From: Acanthamoeba sp. SK_2022b
Taxonomy: Eukaryota > Discosea > Longamoebia > Acanthamoebidae
DNA length: 64,000 bases
NCBI GenBank assembly: GCA_027943245.1
Contig: JANDJZ010000097.1
Location: forward strand, 1-64,000
Direction of reading: 5' to 3'
This document shows, in pieces, positions 22,001 to 32,912 of this stretch. The translations under genes were made by a program, and so were the position numbers. The notes beneath the pieces are model-generated. The model did no database searches and had not been told where the DNA came from. It saw only the letters and a list, made by a program, of their open reading frames with translations. Within the stretch, counting starts at the first letter, position 1. Every line of letters starts with the position of its first letter.

Positions 22001-22190
22001 GCCCCAACCGTCCGAGCCGCAGAAGGGTGCCTCGCCCCTGGCCAACAACTCGGGCGGAGGGGAGGCAGAGGGCGGCGACAGCGACGCAGCTGAGGCCGCG
22101 CCTCAGGAGGACCCGAGCGGCCAACACCAGAAGAAATCGTCGTCGTGGAAGGTGTGGCGCTGGTTCTCCTCCTCTTCGTCCCGGGAGTGA
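19038..22190 (+). CDS. Putative serine esterase/lipase, DUF676 (ROG1/FAM135-like)
   Basis: The spliced product has a long Ser/Glu-rich N-terminal region, then an alpha/beta-hydrolase domain. Motifs in order: HLVVLAHGLHG (oxyanion-hole strand), GVGDLVRVAGILTATYGDTL, GIDVGGERLGKEV, FSIIGHSLGGLYARYC with the nucleophile serine in GHSLGG (about 20236), FITFATPHLGSRRP, and YQALRLFLRRAIYANVRSDLQ. A His-containing DGVNHIGFGVLRHL segment near 21760 is the likely histidine position. The tail is an acidic low-complexity region ending SSSSRE. The HGLHG, GHSLGG and FATPHLG boxes are typical of DUF676 lipases such as yeast Rog1. The start is uncertain: ATG at 19038 is the first in the frame, and 19089 or 19107 are alternatives. 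Acidic insertions between 21050 and 21390 are not in the core family. Confidence 0.82.
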
Positions 22191-22486
22191 GCGCTCCGTG
22201 TATGCCACCATGACCGTCGTCATCTTGTACACATCATCAAATGCACTCACTAACCCCTCGAGTATCAAGCATTGGGCACTCCCACCCAACAAACGAACAC
22301 CACCCGATAAGGGCAATTCTGGCTCTCTTTCTTTCCTGTGCACAGCAACGTTACCGCGACTGGAGGGCCGGAGGGCTCCGCCAGCAAAGCTCTGCGCACT
22401 GAACAAAGGAGCTACAACAACAGATTGGAAACTCGAACATAGATTGATCACCAAATAATCGTCTGCACAATCGATTGGGTGGAGAG
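22191..22486. other. Short intergenic spacer
   Basis: About 300 bases between the lipase stop and the WD40-like start. No gene recognised. An AATAATCG patch lies just upstream of the next ATG. Confidence 0.4.
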
Positions 22487-23817
22487 ATGGACGCGTTTTG
22501 GAGCGGTGAACAGCAGGGAAAGTACACGGAGGGGCTGCTGTTGCGGCCGTCTGGACGGCTCATCAAGGGCTGGGTGTGGGCCGTGCACCCCCAGCTCCGT
22601 AACGGGCTCGCGGTCTCGCCGCTCAACCCGAGCCACTTTTATCTCAACCAGCAACATGGGGTACCTCTTGATCCTTATTCTTTTTTTAATAAAAGAATAA
22701 TTAAATTAAATCAAAAACAGTTGTTTTGATATTCATTGACCTCGTGTGCTTCTGGTGCAATGCCTGTGCCTGTTGGTGCCTGATGTCAGTTGGCCATGTT
22801 GAACATCGCCACGGGCCAGGTACCCACACCACCACGCCCCAAGACGAAGGCTGCCTAGTTGTCCCTCCTCCCTTGCTAAACCTTGCACAACAGAAGACCA
22901 GGGTGTGGCCCGCCCAAGGCCAGAGCTCGAGCACGGAGATCACCTGCTTCAGCGTTATCGACCACTACCTGGCGATCGGCACAGACAACGGCCAGTGCGC
23001 CACTCTCTCTTCTTGTCCCCCCCCCCAATAACTACTATCTTGCCACATTACTGTCCGTGCGCTGATTGCTGTTGCCGCTGCGCATCGACGTGCATAGGTT
23101 GATCGTGCTGGACATCGCCAATGGACACAAACAGCTGTTGGAGCGCGCCATGGCCCCCTGTACGCACTCTCGCGCCACATGAGCCGATGGCCGACTCGCT
23201 CATGGGCAATGTGCGTGCGTGTGCGTGTGCACGTGCACGGCGGCTTTGATCGACAGTCTCGCGCATGGTCAACGCCATCATCGGCTTCGTCCACGACGGC
23301 GAGCGACGCATCATCGTCTGCTCCAACAACCACTTCCTCAAAGGTAATAGTTTATTTTATTTTATTTCTAATTATTATTATTATTGTTGGTATTTACGCT
23401 ACTGCGGTGTGTCGTGTCTTGCGGGCACTCTGGGCAGTGTTCAAGTTTCCCGAGCTGACCAAGGTGTCGTCCATCAACCTTGGCCGAGCGACCAACTTTG
23501 TCGCGCTGAGCCCTGACGGTCAGTGGATGGTGGCCGTCGGTACGAACCATCGCCCTCCTCCCCCCCTCCAAACCGCGTACGACCACTCACCCGGTGCATG
23601 TGTCGTGGTCTCTCTCTCTCTCCCTCCCCACCAATCTCCCCTTTTCTTCTCTCACACCAGGCGATAGGTCAGAGCTCTATGTGTTTGCAGCGGGAGAGCA
23701 GAACTTTCACCTGAAGCACGTCGTGCCACAGTACGTACCAGCCCCCCACCTCCGCCTTGGTGATGGGAGGGAGCCCCCTCTCTTCCTCTCACGTCCTCCG
23801 TTTGTTGCGTGCCCGCG

Positions 23818-23867
<50 letters not shown>

Positions 23868-24924
23868 TGTCGAATCGGGCGTCGTCTCTCTTCAGCATCG
23901 GAGACGAGGTAGTGAGCGGCAACGGAAGCAACATGGTGTGCTGGGAACCCCATCCGCCCTACCGCTTCGCAGTCGCCTGCGAAGTCGGCGCCACTCTCGT
24001 CTTCGCCTACCCCGGCGACGTACGACCAGCCCACCCCCGCACGCCACAAGCTCGTTGCGCGCTGTGTGCGTGTTGTGTGTTGTGCGTGCGTGTGTGGCCT
24101 GGTTTGACTCACTCTCTGGAACACTCTGCTCCGCCAGGAGGGCTGGACTCCGAATCCGCTCTACTACCTTTGGGGCCACGGCATCCCGCCGTGGACGCAC
24201 GCCACATCGTTCCCCATCGACGCCGGTTCGCCTTCCTTGACCACCGAACATCGCCACCGACCCTGGCCTGGCTCACTGGACCTCGTGTTGCTGCTTGCGT
24301 CGTATGTACAGAGACGGCGCAACGACGACCTAAGCGGGACTTCGAGAATGGCAGCCACATGGCGTCGGTCAAGTTCATCTCGACGAGCAGCGCCACCGAG
24401 ACCGGGAGCAGCCTCCTGGTGGCCTGCAACGGCGGGGAGTTCATCCACGTCTACGACCTGGAGCGAAACCTGCGACAGGCCATCAAATTGAGCGCCCTCT
24501 CGTGCGTCGCTCTGCGCCCGACGTCCACGCCACAGGTCGCCGGCGACAACGACAGAGACAGGGACAGCGAGGACGAGCAAATGGCGATCAGCGGCGTCGT
24601 GCCGAGCTCCGACGGGTCCAAGCTCTACGTGAGCTTCGAGCTGACGCGATCCGTAGAGGTGCGAGGCGCCTCCCTCTCTCGCATTCGCCAACCCAGGCCA
24701 TGGCGTCGATCGCTGATCCCGTTCGTTACCTCTGCGTCGTTTTCGGGCGAGAGCAGCAGGGCTACATCGTCGAGCTGGTGGTGAACAAGCTGGCGTCGCT
24801 GCGGAGCCAGTGCATTCGATTCGTCAAGCAGCACCTGGGCCACTGGCACGGCGTCAACTGGGAGGAGAGACTCCCTGCCTCCATCCTGTGCGAGATCTTC
24901 TCGCCCTACAAGTTTCCCGTGTAG
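22487..24924 (+). CDS. WD40-like beta-propeller protein
   Basis: Starts MDAFWSGEQQGKYTEGLLL (ATG 22487). Exons give repeated propeller-like strands: ITCFSVIDHYLAIGTDNGQ, LIVLDIANGHKQLLERAMA, AIIGFVHDGERRIIVCSNN, FKFPELTKVSSINLG, NFVALSPDGQWMVAVGDRSE, MVCWEPHPPYRFAVACEVG, SSLLVACNGGEFIHVYDLE and ISGVVPSSDGSKLYVSFELT. The S-P-D-G-x-x-x-A-V-G pattern and the terminal V-Y-D strands mark WD40-type blades, though no perfect GH-WD repeat is present. The C-terminus is an alpha-helical block, LRSQCIRFVKQHLGHW, then LPASILCEIFSP, reminiscent of BTB/BACK or SOCS-like ends. No catalytic motif, so it is probably a scaffold or adaptor. An intron holds a 46-base TG repeat. Confidence 0.75.
23821..23866 (+). 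repeat. (TG)23 microsatellite in a WD40-gene intron
   Basis: Uninterrupted TG run, about 28 bases upstream of the TTCAG acceptor in front of the exon encoding IGDEVVSGNGSNMVCWEP. Confidence 0.96.
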
Positions 24925-25178
24925 ATAGCCTTATTTTTGTGATTGGCTTGTAGATAAAGTCTTGTCCAACAAATCACTACACATTCCATGGATTTATCAA
25001 TAATGGGTTTACGACACCCCAACGATTCCTACAGCTGAACCAGCGCCCGGCAAGCAGCGGCTGGCTTGCTGGCCGCCAGCTACAGGACCGCTCTTGTCTC
25101 GAGCGCGAGTCGCAGGGAGCCCACGGACACGAGGCCAGCGACCTGCTGACTTTTCACCTTGGGGGCACCGTGGGCTGG
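24925..25178. other. Intergenic: 3' of the WD40-like gene and upstream region of CBS gene 1
   Basis: No gene recognised. Contains GACTTTTCA at 25148-25156, shared with the next CBS promoter. Confidence 0.45.
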
Positions 25179-25185
25179 TATAAAA
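25148..25185 (+). promoter_or_regulatory. Core promoter of CBS gene 1: GACTTTTCA plus TATA box
   Basis: TATAAAA at 25179-25185 lies 91 bases before the ATG at 25270. GACTTTTCA at 25148-25156 is repeated upstream of the tandem paralogue's TATA box, so it may be a conserved element. Confidence 0.6.
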
Positions 25186-25269
25186 CCGAGTGCAGGGCCA
25201 AGCACATAACTAACCAAACCTGCTCTAGGCCGCAAAACTATCCTACAAGCACACCACGCTCTCACAACC

Positions 25270-25764
25270 ATGTCGCTCAAGCTCTCCGACGTACGCTTAC
25301 CGGTTTGTTTGCTAGCGTTTGGCTAAACCATACTTTCTGTGTAGGTCATCACCAGGAACCCGCACTGCCTGAAGGAAAACGACAGCGTGATTCAGGCGGC
25401 CAAGATCATGAAGGACCAGGGCGTGGGCGTGGTCCCCATCGTGGACGACAACCAGAAGCCCTGCGGCATGCTCACGGACCGTGACGTCGTCATCCGCTGC
25501 ATCGCTGAGAACCACGACTACAAGCAGTGCAAGATCAACACCGTCTACTCCAAGGGCGTGGAGAAGGTCTATGAGGACCAGAACATCGAGGACGCCATCG
25601 ACCTCATGAAGAAGAAGCAGCTCCACAGGCTGGTGTGCGTGGACCGCAACGACAAGCTGTGCGGCATGCTCACCCTTTCCGATCTCGCTCACCATGTGAG
25701 GGATAACAACCTGTTGGGCGACCTCCTCCGCCAGATTCACCTCGAGAAGGGACAGGGTCAGTGA
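25270..25764 (+). CDS. CBS-domain pair protein 1 (tandem copy)
   Basis: Exon 1 (25270-25290, MSLKLSD) joins exon 2 at 25345 after a 54-base intron. The protein of about 146 residues is two CBS motifs in tandem: ITRNPHCLKENDSVIQAAKI, GVGVVPIVDDNQKPCGMLTD and then KVYEDQNIEDAIDLMKKKQL, RLVCVDRNDKLCGMLTLSDL. These are the S/T-x-D and G-hydrophobic-L strands that bind adenosine nucleotides in CBS pairs. There is no attached enzyme domain, so it resembles the stand-alone CBS proteins of bacteria and plants. The next gene is a close copy. Regulation or sensing of adenylate ligands is inferred. Confidence 0.9.
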
Positions 25765-26142
25765 GCTTGTCTTTGAAGAACAAACAAAAAATACAAACGC
25801 AAGAATTGAATGCAGTGTTGCATCGTATTCCCATTTCACACCTCGTTTGATGCAAGTGTTGGGGATGCTCGCGCAACGATTGAAGCTTGAGCCTGAATGC
25901 GCTGGACGCATGGTGTTTGTAGGTGCCCCGCGGCGCTTCGTCTTGATTAGCGTTTGCAGGCGATGGAGGTGGAATGGCCGCCAATTTCGACGGAAGAGTG
26001 TTGGTGCGTCATTAGAAGGGCCTGGGTACTGCTGGGATTCCCTGTAATGGGCCCGTGTGGCTAGCGATACAGAGCCCATGAGTCCGCGCCCCTTCGGTAG
26101 CGCTTACGGGAGCGGCCACGGGGCGGTCGGGTGCTGGTGGGC
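25765..26142. other. Spacer between the tandem CBS genes
   Basis: Holds the 3' UTR of copy 1 and the upstream region of copy 2. No gene recognised. Confidence 0.45.
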
Positions 26143-26168
26143 GACTTTTCATGATGAGGGGGTATAAA
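26143..26168 (+). promoter_or_regulatory. Core promoter of CBS gene 2: GACTTTTCA plus TATA box
   Basis: GACTTTTCA at 26143-26151 and TATAAA at 26163-26168, 76 bases before the ATG at 26239. The arrangement copies that of the upstream paralogue but with shorter spacing. Confidence 0.6.
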
Positions 26169-26238
26169 GGGGCAATGCTGCGCTGCTCATAGCCACCACA
26201 CCTCAAACAGTACCCTAACCGAAACACCCACTTACAAC

Positions 26239-26832
26239 ATGACCACCACCCTCAAGCTGTCCGATGTGCGTTTCACCGGCTTCGTTCATTACTGTGTGTA
26301 CAAACGTTATTGACCCATGGTATGGCTGTGCAGATCATCACCAAGAACCCGCACTGCCTGAAGGTCAACGATAGTGTCTTCGATGCGGCCAAGATCATGA
26401 AGGAGCAGAACGTGGGCGTGATCCCGATCGTCGATAACAACCAGAAGCCCACCGGCGTAGTCACCGACCGGGACCTCATCATCCGCTGCATCGGTGAGAA
26501 CCACGACTTCAAGCAGTGCAAGCTCAACACCGTCTACTCCCAACAGGTCAAGACCATATTCGAGGACCAGAGCCTCGAGGAGGCCATCGACCTCATGAAG
26601 CAGAACCAACTGCGCAGGTCTCTCCCCCTTCACGCTGGACTTCTTACAAGGACTGACCCGTTCGCTAACAACAATGACCATTGACATGTCTCCATTCAGG
26701 CTGGTGTGCGTTGACCGCAACGGCAAGCTGTGCGGTGTGCTCGCCCTGACCGACCTCGCCAGGTGTGTGAAGGACAACAACCTGCTGGGCGACCTCCTCC
26801 GCAACATTCACCTCGAGAAGGGCCGCAAGTGA
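26239..26832 (+). CDS. CBS-domain pair protein 2 (tandem copy)
   Basis: Three exons: 26239-26265 (MTTTLKLSD), 26334-26617 and 26700-26832, with introns 26266-26333 and 26618-26699. The product of about 147 residues closely matches the upstream gene along its whole length (ITKNPHCLKVNDSVFDAAKI, GVGVIP-type NVGVIPIVDNNQKP, IRCIGENHDFKQCKLNTVYS, NNLLGDLLRNIHLEKGRK). Both genes share the first intron, after LKLSD. Only this copy has the second intron, which splits the codon in RR-LVC. The same two-CBS architecture is expected to bind adenine nucleotides. Confidence 0.92.
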
Positions 26833-27050
26833 ACCGCCGGCCCGCCCAGCCGCAGCACCAGGGGGGAGGGGCTACTCGGCCCCGACGCAAGCGGGGCCTC
26901 GCCTCTCCTCCTGCTCGCGCTCGCCTCTGCGCATTTCGACGAGCCTCCACTTCAAGCAGACATTACATAAAGGAAAGGATTGCGCCTGGCAACTTTGAGT
27001 TACTTGCTCTCCCCCCCAGCGGCCTACTACTGGGGTGAGGCCTCCTTGCC

Positions 27051-29211
27051 CTAGGCCACGGGCAGCCGCCAGGTTGGGTCGCCGTCGCCCCCGTTTGGTT
27101 CAGTGCTGTTGTGGGGTGCAGTGGGCGCAGCTTTCGGCACCGGCTCGCTGCGCCGCATGCCGGCGATGACGTCATCATCATCATCGCCGCTCGAGTCGCC
27201 GTCATCATCGCGCGCCTGATCGAGGGACGCTCCCTTGGAGAACAGGGCGGCGACTTCTCGCTGTCCCTTGGCCGTCGCCCACTCTGCGGCGGTCTTGCCC
27301 TTCCCTGCAAACCCGGATGGGGGGGGGGCGACGTCGGTCAGTCTCGCACAACCGGGCGTGCACGCACGCAGGGGTTCACTCACCGCGAGCATCCCTGAGG
27401 TCCCTGTTCGCTCCATGGCGCAGGAGGAGCGCCGTCACTCGTACGAAGCCCTTCGCGGCTGCACAGCCATCCCCAAGCACGCAAGGCAAGGCCGTGAGTA
27501 TCGAGTTGTGGCTTCGACGACACGGTGGACCAACGTGGACAACAAGACCCCGCAAGTACCAGCGTAGTGGAGAGGCGTGCGCCCGTTCCGCATGCGCGCA
27601 TCCACGTTGGCGCCGTGGTCCAGCAACAGCTCGCACAGCTCGTAGTTGTCCCTCGCCGCCGCTGGTGCGGGAAAGCCGAGTTAGTCGGCGGGCCCGATGG
27701 CCCAGGCCCACGCCAACGGAGGGGGAAGGCGGTACCGAGATGCAGGGGCGTCTTGCGTTGCTTGGACTGCGCGTTGACGACCACCTGGTAGCCCAGCACG
27801 AGCGCCCGAGCCACTGCGTTTTGATTGTGCTCGCACGCTGCGTGCTGCGCATAATATGAGCAGAGATATCGAGCGATGTGGCCCACAAATGTGTGAACAC
27901 ACGTACGAGGGGCGTCTCGCGGTCGATGTCCTGCGCGTGGGGATCGGCGCCTCGCCGAATGAGCGCGTGGCAGGCCTCTTCGCCGCCGGCGATCGCCGCG
28001 AAGTGGAGCGCGGTGCGGCCGTCCCGATCCTCGGCCTCAGTCTCCGCGCCGGCCCTGGAGGCCGACGGTCAGGCCCGCATGAGGCGATCGAGGGTGGGGC
28101 GCGCAAGAGGGGCGGGGGAAGCGTGGCGCACTCGAGCAAGAGGGAGAGGAGATAGGGGTTGTCCCGTTCGGCGGCCAAGTGAAGCGCGGTCTCTCCATTG
28201 TCGTCGCGAGCGTTCACGTCGGCTGTCGACAATAATACAGCGTGAGCCCACTGAGCTGCGTGTACGTATAAGAGAGAGAAAGAGAGAGAGAAAGACGCGC
28301 GTGCCTCCGGCGGCGAGGAGCATCTTCATGATGTCCTCGTTCTGCGCGATCACCGCGCGGTGGAGGGCCGTGCAGCCCTCGCTGTCGCGCAGGTTGGGAT
28401 CGGCGAGCGGGCCGCCCTTGACCTTGTTCCAGTGGAGCAGCACCCACACCACCTTCTTGTCCCCTCGCGACGCTGTGCACACGTGTGTGTGTTGACAACA
28501 TCGTTAGAAGTCTACCTAACGCACAACGCACAACATGCGCAACGACACACGCGAGGGAGAGGGGGCAGGCAGCAGAGAGAGAGAGAGAGAGAGAGTACCA
28601 GCAAGGGCGAGGGGGCTCCACCCGTGTCGGTCGGTCTGGTTGGGATCGGCGCCGGCCTGGAGGAGGGCCACCACGTCGCGGTCGCTGCCGTAGAACGTGG
28701 CCACGAACAGATCGGGGCGCGACCCGCCCGTGGCCAACGCTGCCGTGGTGGTGGAGGAGCTCACGACGGCTGGTGCGAGTGCAGTTGGCGTAGCGGAAGA
28801 TGAAGTCGAAGATGATGTAGTAGAGGTTGGATCTCGTTGGGTGGAGGGCTGGAGGAGCTGAGAAAGGTTGAAGAAGTTGATGTTGGATTGGTGCACGTCC
28901 TGCAGAGCGGGAGCGGGAGGGGAGGCCGCCTCTTCGTCCTGGTCGTCGTCCACAAGTTGTGGCAGAGGCGGAGTAGCTACGTGGCTGAGGTAGGAGGGCA
29001 TGGCCAGTATCTGGTGAGCAGCCACGAACGGAGCTCCGGGGACAGAGCCCGACGAAGACGCAGCAAGAGCGGCAGGACCATCAGCCACAGCAGGCATCAT
29101 GCGCTTGAACGAAGATGTAAAATCGCTAAAGCGATCTTCCTCCTCTTCCTCGTCATCGAGCTCATGATCAAGCTCTCCCTTTTCCGTTCGGTCCCAGTCT
29201 TCCTCTTCCAT
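27051..29211 (-). CDS. Ankyrin-repeat protein
   Basis: ATG at 29211 (MEEEDWDRTEKGELD). An acidic, Ser/Thr/Pro-rich N-terminal half of about 190 residues precedes seven or eight ankyrin repeats spread over several exons: LFVATFYGSDRDVVALLQAG, then DPNLRDSEGCTALHRAVIAQ, ADVNARDDNGETALHLAAER, DGRTALHFAA, QKRKTPLHL-type and GANVDARMRNGRTPLHYA. Those helices and the DxxGxTALHxA turns are clear. The last exon encodes KTAAEWATAKGQREVAALFS and an acidic tail ending DPTWRLPVA. Ankyrin repeats bind proteins and no enzyme domain is present. Exon borders between 27380 and 28500 are my reading. A (CT)n tract in sense near 28265-28290 serves as a polypyrimidine tract. Confidence 0.82.
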
Positions 29212-29307
29212 GCGAACTGCTTGCACCTAGCGCAGGTTTAATTTTTCTTTCTTTTTAAAATAATTTTTAAATCATTTAAAAAAAGACAACCACGAAGGAC
29301 AGAGAGG

Positions 29308-31013
29308 TCACTCCCAGGGCTTCCACCCCAACAGCCTCTCGCCAAGCCAGGAGAGCGTGGGCTCCTTGTGAAGTGGTATCTGAGCTCACGTGACGGTAAA
29401 GACACGTTCTCTCAGCCACACCGCCCAAACGCACAAAATCACACTCAGACAGGAGCAAGAGAGGCAGTACCTCCCAGTCAAAGTGCGCGTCATCGGTGGG
29501 GTTGCCCGTTGAAAAGAGCCGCGGCTTGAAGCCCTGGTGCGACGAGCGAGCCACCTCTGCCGTGTAGGCTGCCACCGAAACAAGCGGCGCCCCGTGGATG
29601 GTCAGCGAGCGTGAGTGGTGCGGCGGAGTAGGGGCTTGACGTACTCGCGTGTCTGGCGGTGGGAACCATGCGGATGTAGCACTGGATGCGCCACTCGGCC
29701 GTCAAGTTGGGCATGGCCGAGTGCGGCAGCCGCGCTGACCATACCACCATGTCGCCCTTGTTTACATAAAAAATAATAATAAATATAAAACAAAACAACA
29801 GAGGGCGACGAGAGAAACCTTCTCCATTGGCACTTGGATGGCCCTCTTCTGGATGGCGTCCTGATCCTTGAACCACACGAAGGTCTCATCGATGGGGGGC
29901 ACCCTGTGCTCGCCAAACTTGCCGTTCTCGAAGTCGGTTCTGTAGCGTTGGATCTCCTCCAGCTTGTGGAATCCTGATGGCGGGCGCCAACGTTGCGTGT
30001 ATGAGAATCGGACGCTGCAATCGATGGCCAAGGTGGGCGATGACATCTCTCTCACTCACCCGGAATGCACTGGAACCCGCCGGTGGGGCAGTCGTTCAAC
30101 GCAATGCCCGCCTGAAACTTGTTCTCCGAGAGATCCCTTAACCGCACGGAGCGGACATGGCAGAGGGAGGTGAGTAGACTATCCACAGCATGCGGAGGTG
30201 CGTGCATGCGTGAAATATGGTACCACAGGTTCATGTCGTTATGAATATGGAAGACCTGCTTCCTCCGTTCGGGGAAGTCGGCTATCAGCTTGCCTGTGGT
30301 TCACATAGGCTGAGTTTGTGTTCACACATCCATCATGAAGGCAACGCCTACGAGGAGGAAAGAGAATCGTAAATGAAGCAAACCTTCGCTGTCGAAAACA
30401 CAAGTGGGCGCATTGAGACACACGCGGTCCAGGGAGACGGTCAGATGCGGCTGGTTGAGTATCTGCGCAAAGATGGAGTACAGGCGCGGGTCCTGCCTCA
30501 ACGCGTAGTAGGTCGGGTTGTGCCAGATGTCAACAAACCCAATGGGGCCCAGAGCCTTTGGGCCGATAGCACGACACAAGCAGACACATATGGACGACGT
30601 GCGATCAGTCGGCAAGCGCCACAGCGTGTAGCGGGAAGGGGAAGCGTACCCCCCAAGTGTCGTGGTTGTCCTTGTCCACACCCATGAGCGTGTGGGCACG
30701 CTCAAAGAGCTCCTTCTTCATCTGCTCGCAGGTCGTGTCGGAGAACATGCCCTTCACCACTAGGTACCCGTTCTTGTCCAGGAACGCCTGCGCGGGACCG
30801 GTTAGTGTTGCAAATCGCTGACTGATTGAAAGGAGCAAGCAATACTTGATTCGTCTAAAATTAATGTATGATTAAATAACTGGTGAGTGGGTGCACCAAG
30901 TCTTCAGGCGAGAACTGGAAGTCGAGGGCATGAGGGTGCTTGCCCAGCACTTGCTTTTCCTCCTCGCTTCTGTAGGGCGTAATCTCTGCCTCGTTCGTCG
31001 ACAGTTGTGCCAT
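29308..31013 (-). CDS. Phytanoyl-CoA dioxygenase (PhyH) family protein
   Basis: The start MAQLSTNEAEITPYRSEEEK (ATG 31013) leads to FLDKNGYLVVKGMFSDTTCE, the PhyH N-terminal signature. GFVDIWHNPTYYALRQDPRL and LTVSLDRVCLNAP follow. The 2-His-1-carboxylate iron site is visible as HND in QVFHIHNDMNLWYH (first His and Asp) and LPHSAMPNLTAEWRIQ (second His plus the Arg that binds 2-oxoglutarate). The C-terminus reads GERLLGWKPWE (stop at 29308), a typical PhyH ending. PhyH enzymes are Fe(II)/2-oxoglutarate-dependent hydroxylases of small molecules. The substrate cannot be named from sequence. About eight exons. Retained metal ligands argue that it is active. Confidence 0.82.
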
Positions 31014-31565
31014 GTTGTGCTATTCTTTGTGTTGGCCTCGTGGGTTTTTTGGTGGTGCTGCTCCTCTAGCCCAACCTCCGAACTTGCGGTGCATGTTCGC
31101 AGGAGCTGCTGATGCTTCACGTATACGCTCGCACCATGGCGTGGAGGCCTAACGCAAGACGGAGGTGACCATTCTTAAGACGTTATCCTCTTGAGCGGGA
31201 TGTTGAGGGGTAAAACCGGCAACGTTTTAGCTCACGGACACCATGGTGTTCAAGCGATTGATCAGGTTATCACTTATACTTGGGTGGCTGCCAGGAAAGG
31301 ACAAAATGGGAGCTGAGTTGTAACCAATGGGCTTTGCCCCTAGGCCCGTTACTCTTTCCTTCTTTGCTCCCATCACGCCATTCAGGTGGTGCGATCCAAA
31401 AAGTACTAAGTAATTGATCTCGTGGTAGTAGAAAGGAAAAGGCTAAGGTGCTGAGGCGGGAACCTCGTCCCGCCTCCCTCCCGAGCTCGGAAGATAAGCT
31501 AGCTGGCTATCTCTGAATGTATACAGTCGTCGTCGCAGGTTGGGGCCCGAGAAGGAGTTGTTGTG
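31014..31565. other. Intergenic between the PhyH and GATA genes
   Basis: About 550 bases. Contains a perfect 9-base-pair hairpin at 31453-31476. No coding exon recognised. The left part should hold the PhyH promoter, the right part the GATA 3' UTR. Confidence 0.45.
31453..31476. repeat. Perfect hairpin GAGGCGGGA-6-TCCCGCCTC
   Basis: A 9-base stem with a 6-base loop, 90 bases beyond the GATA stop codon on the minus strand. It could form in the 3' UTR of that mRNA. Function unknown. Confidence 0.6.
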
Positions 31566-32363
31566 TCAGTTGAGCAGGTTGTAGATGGTGGACCGCTTGA
31601 CCGTCTCTACCGGCGAGGAGGGGTGGTGCGCGGCCTCGTAAGGTCGCATATCGGGCAGGTCGGTGGTGGGCGAGCCTACTGGACTGCTGCAGGAGAGCGG
31701 AGAGTTTGGCGAGATTGGACTCGAGGGCTTGTAGTTCCGCATACTGAGCGACGAGGTGTCGATCAGGATGCTGCGGTCGTACTGGGGTAGGAGCATGCGC
31801 TGCTGGGGAAGCTTCTGGTGTTGTTGGCGATGGGCGACCAACGAGGGCAGGTTAATGGGCTGCTGGTGGCTGAAATCCAAGCGCTGCTTGTGTTGCTCAC
31901 GTTGTCGGCCGCTCTTCTGACGCTCCTCTGCTGCCTTACGACGGTGATACCTCTGCCCGCAGGCGTTGCAAAGACTGTCCAAAACAACACGGCAATGGAT
32001 TAGCCCAAGAGCTCAGGCGCAAGATGTTATGTTCCTAGTCAAGAGCCGGAGAACTGCGACGTACGAGGTAGAGCCATCGGGTCCTTTGCGCCACTGGACC
32101 GTAGCGGAGGTGCCGCACTGGCCACACACTCGGCCAGCGGTCCGCTTGGCCCTCTTGTGGGTCGGGGGCCGGACGTTGCTGGGTAGATTTACCCGATGGT
32201 GATCCGCCGCCAAGGCCAGTGAGGCCAAGTCCACGCCTACTGCGGTCGGGTCTGAGGCTTGGCCCATAGGAAGAAAGACGAGTTGTGACAGCTTGCCGGA
32301 GGAGTTGATGATAAGATCGAGAATTGAGAGGTTGAGGCCCTGAGTCTGAGTTGTAGTAGTCAT
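31566..32363 (-). CDS. GATA-type zinc-finger transcription factor
   Basis: Two exons. ATG at 32363 (MTTTTQTQGLNLSILDLI). The single zinc finger crosses the intron: CGQCGTSATVQWRKGPDGST, then SLCNACGQRYHRRK, giving C-x2-C-x18-C-x2-C and the WRKGP and CNACG signatures. It is preceded by a basic stretch (HKRAKRTAGR). The C-terminal tail is Gln/Ser/Pro-rich (LPQQRMLLPQYDRS, SPISPNSPLSC) and ends STIYNLLN. Single-finger GATA proteins of the x18 type are common in amoebae, plants and fungi and bind WGATAR-like sites. About 235 residues. Upstream ATGs in the same frame are possible, so the start is moderately sure. Confidence 0.85.
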
Positions 32364-32912
32364 CTTCGATGTGGGGCAACGTGTGCTGCGTGGGCGAGGA
32401 AAATGAGAACGGCTGCTGTGCTGGCGCTGGAGAGAAGAAACGGGAATGAGAAATCGACGTTTGACTGATGCGGCCTTATGTAGTTCCGTTTCCACCTAGC
32501 GACCCCTTTCTCGTTCTGGGTGATTTGCAGGAGCTGTGGTGGAACTGGCCTACCAGCTGCTGTTGCCCTATACACAACTTCCCTAGGCTACAAGCTAGGC
32601 CGATTTGAACGGCGGCAGCTGCAAATACTTGAGGTCCCGTTTTGGTGTGCCGTGCCGCTTCGTGTTTTGAATTCCACGTGGCTACCTTGTAACCATGGTA
32701 CACAGCTGCTGTGCGCCTTCTTAAAGTAAGACTCGAGCCTGTGAACCGCCCTCGGTTACTGCGCAACAGATTGATAGTTGTTACCATCTCCGTGTAGTTC
32801 AGTTGTTGTTGTTACTGCCGGGCAACCAACCACAAAGAAAAGCGCTTGCGATGCTCCACGACGGAGGTAAGGGCAACAACGTTGCTTGGCTTCTGGGTCA
32901 CGGAACCAGCGA
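32364..32912. other. Intergenic between the GATA and RhoGEF genes
   Basis: No exon recognised. Holds the GATA promoter and the 3' flank of the RhoGEF gene, both minus strand. Confidence 0.4.
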
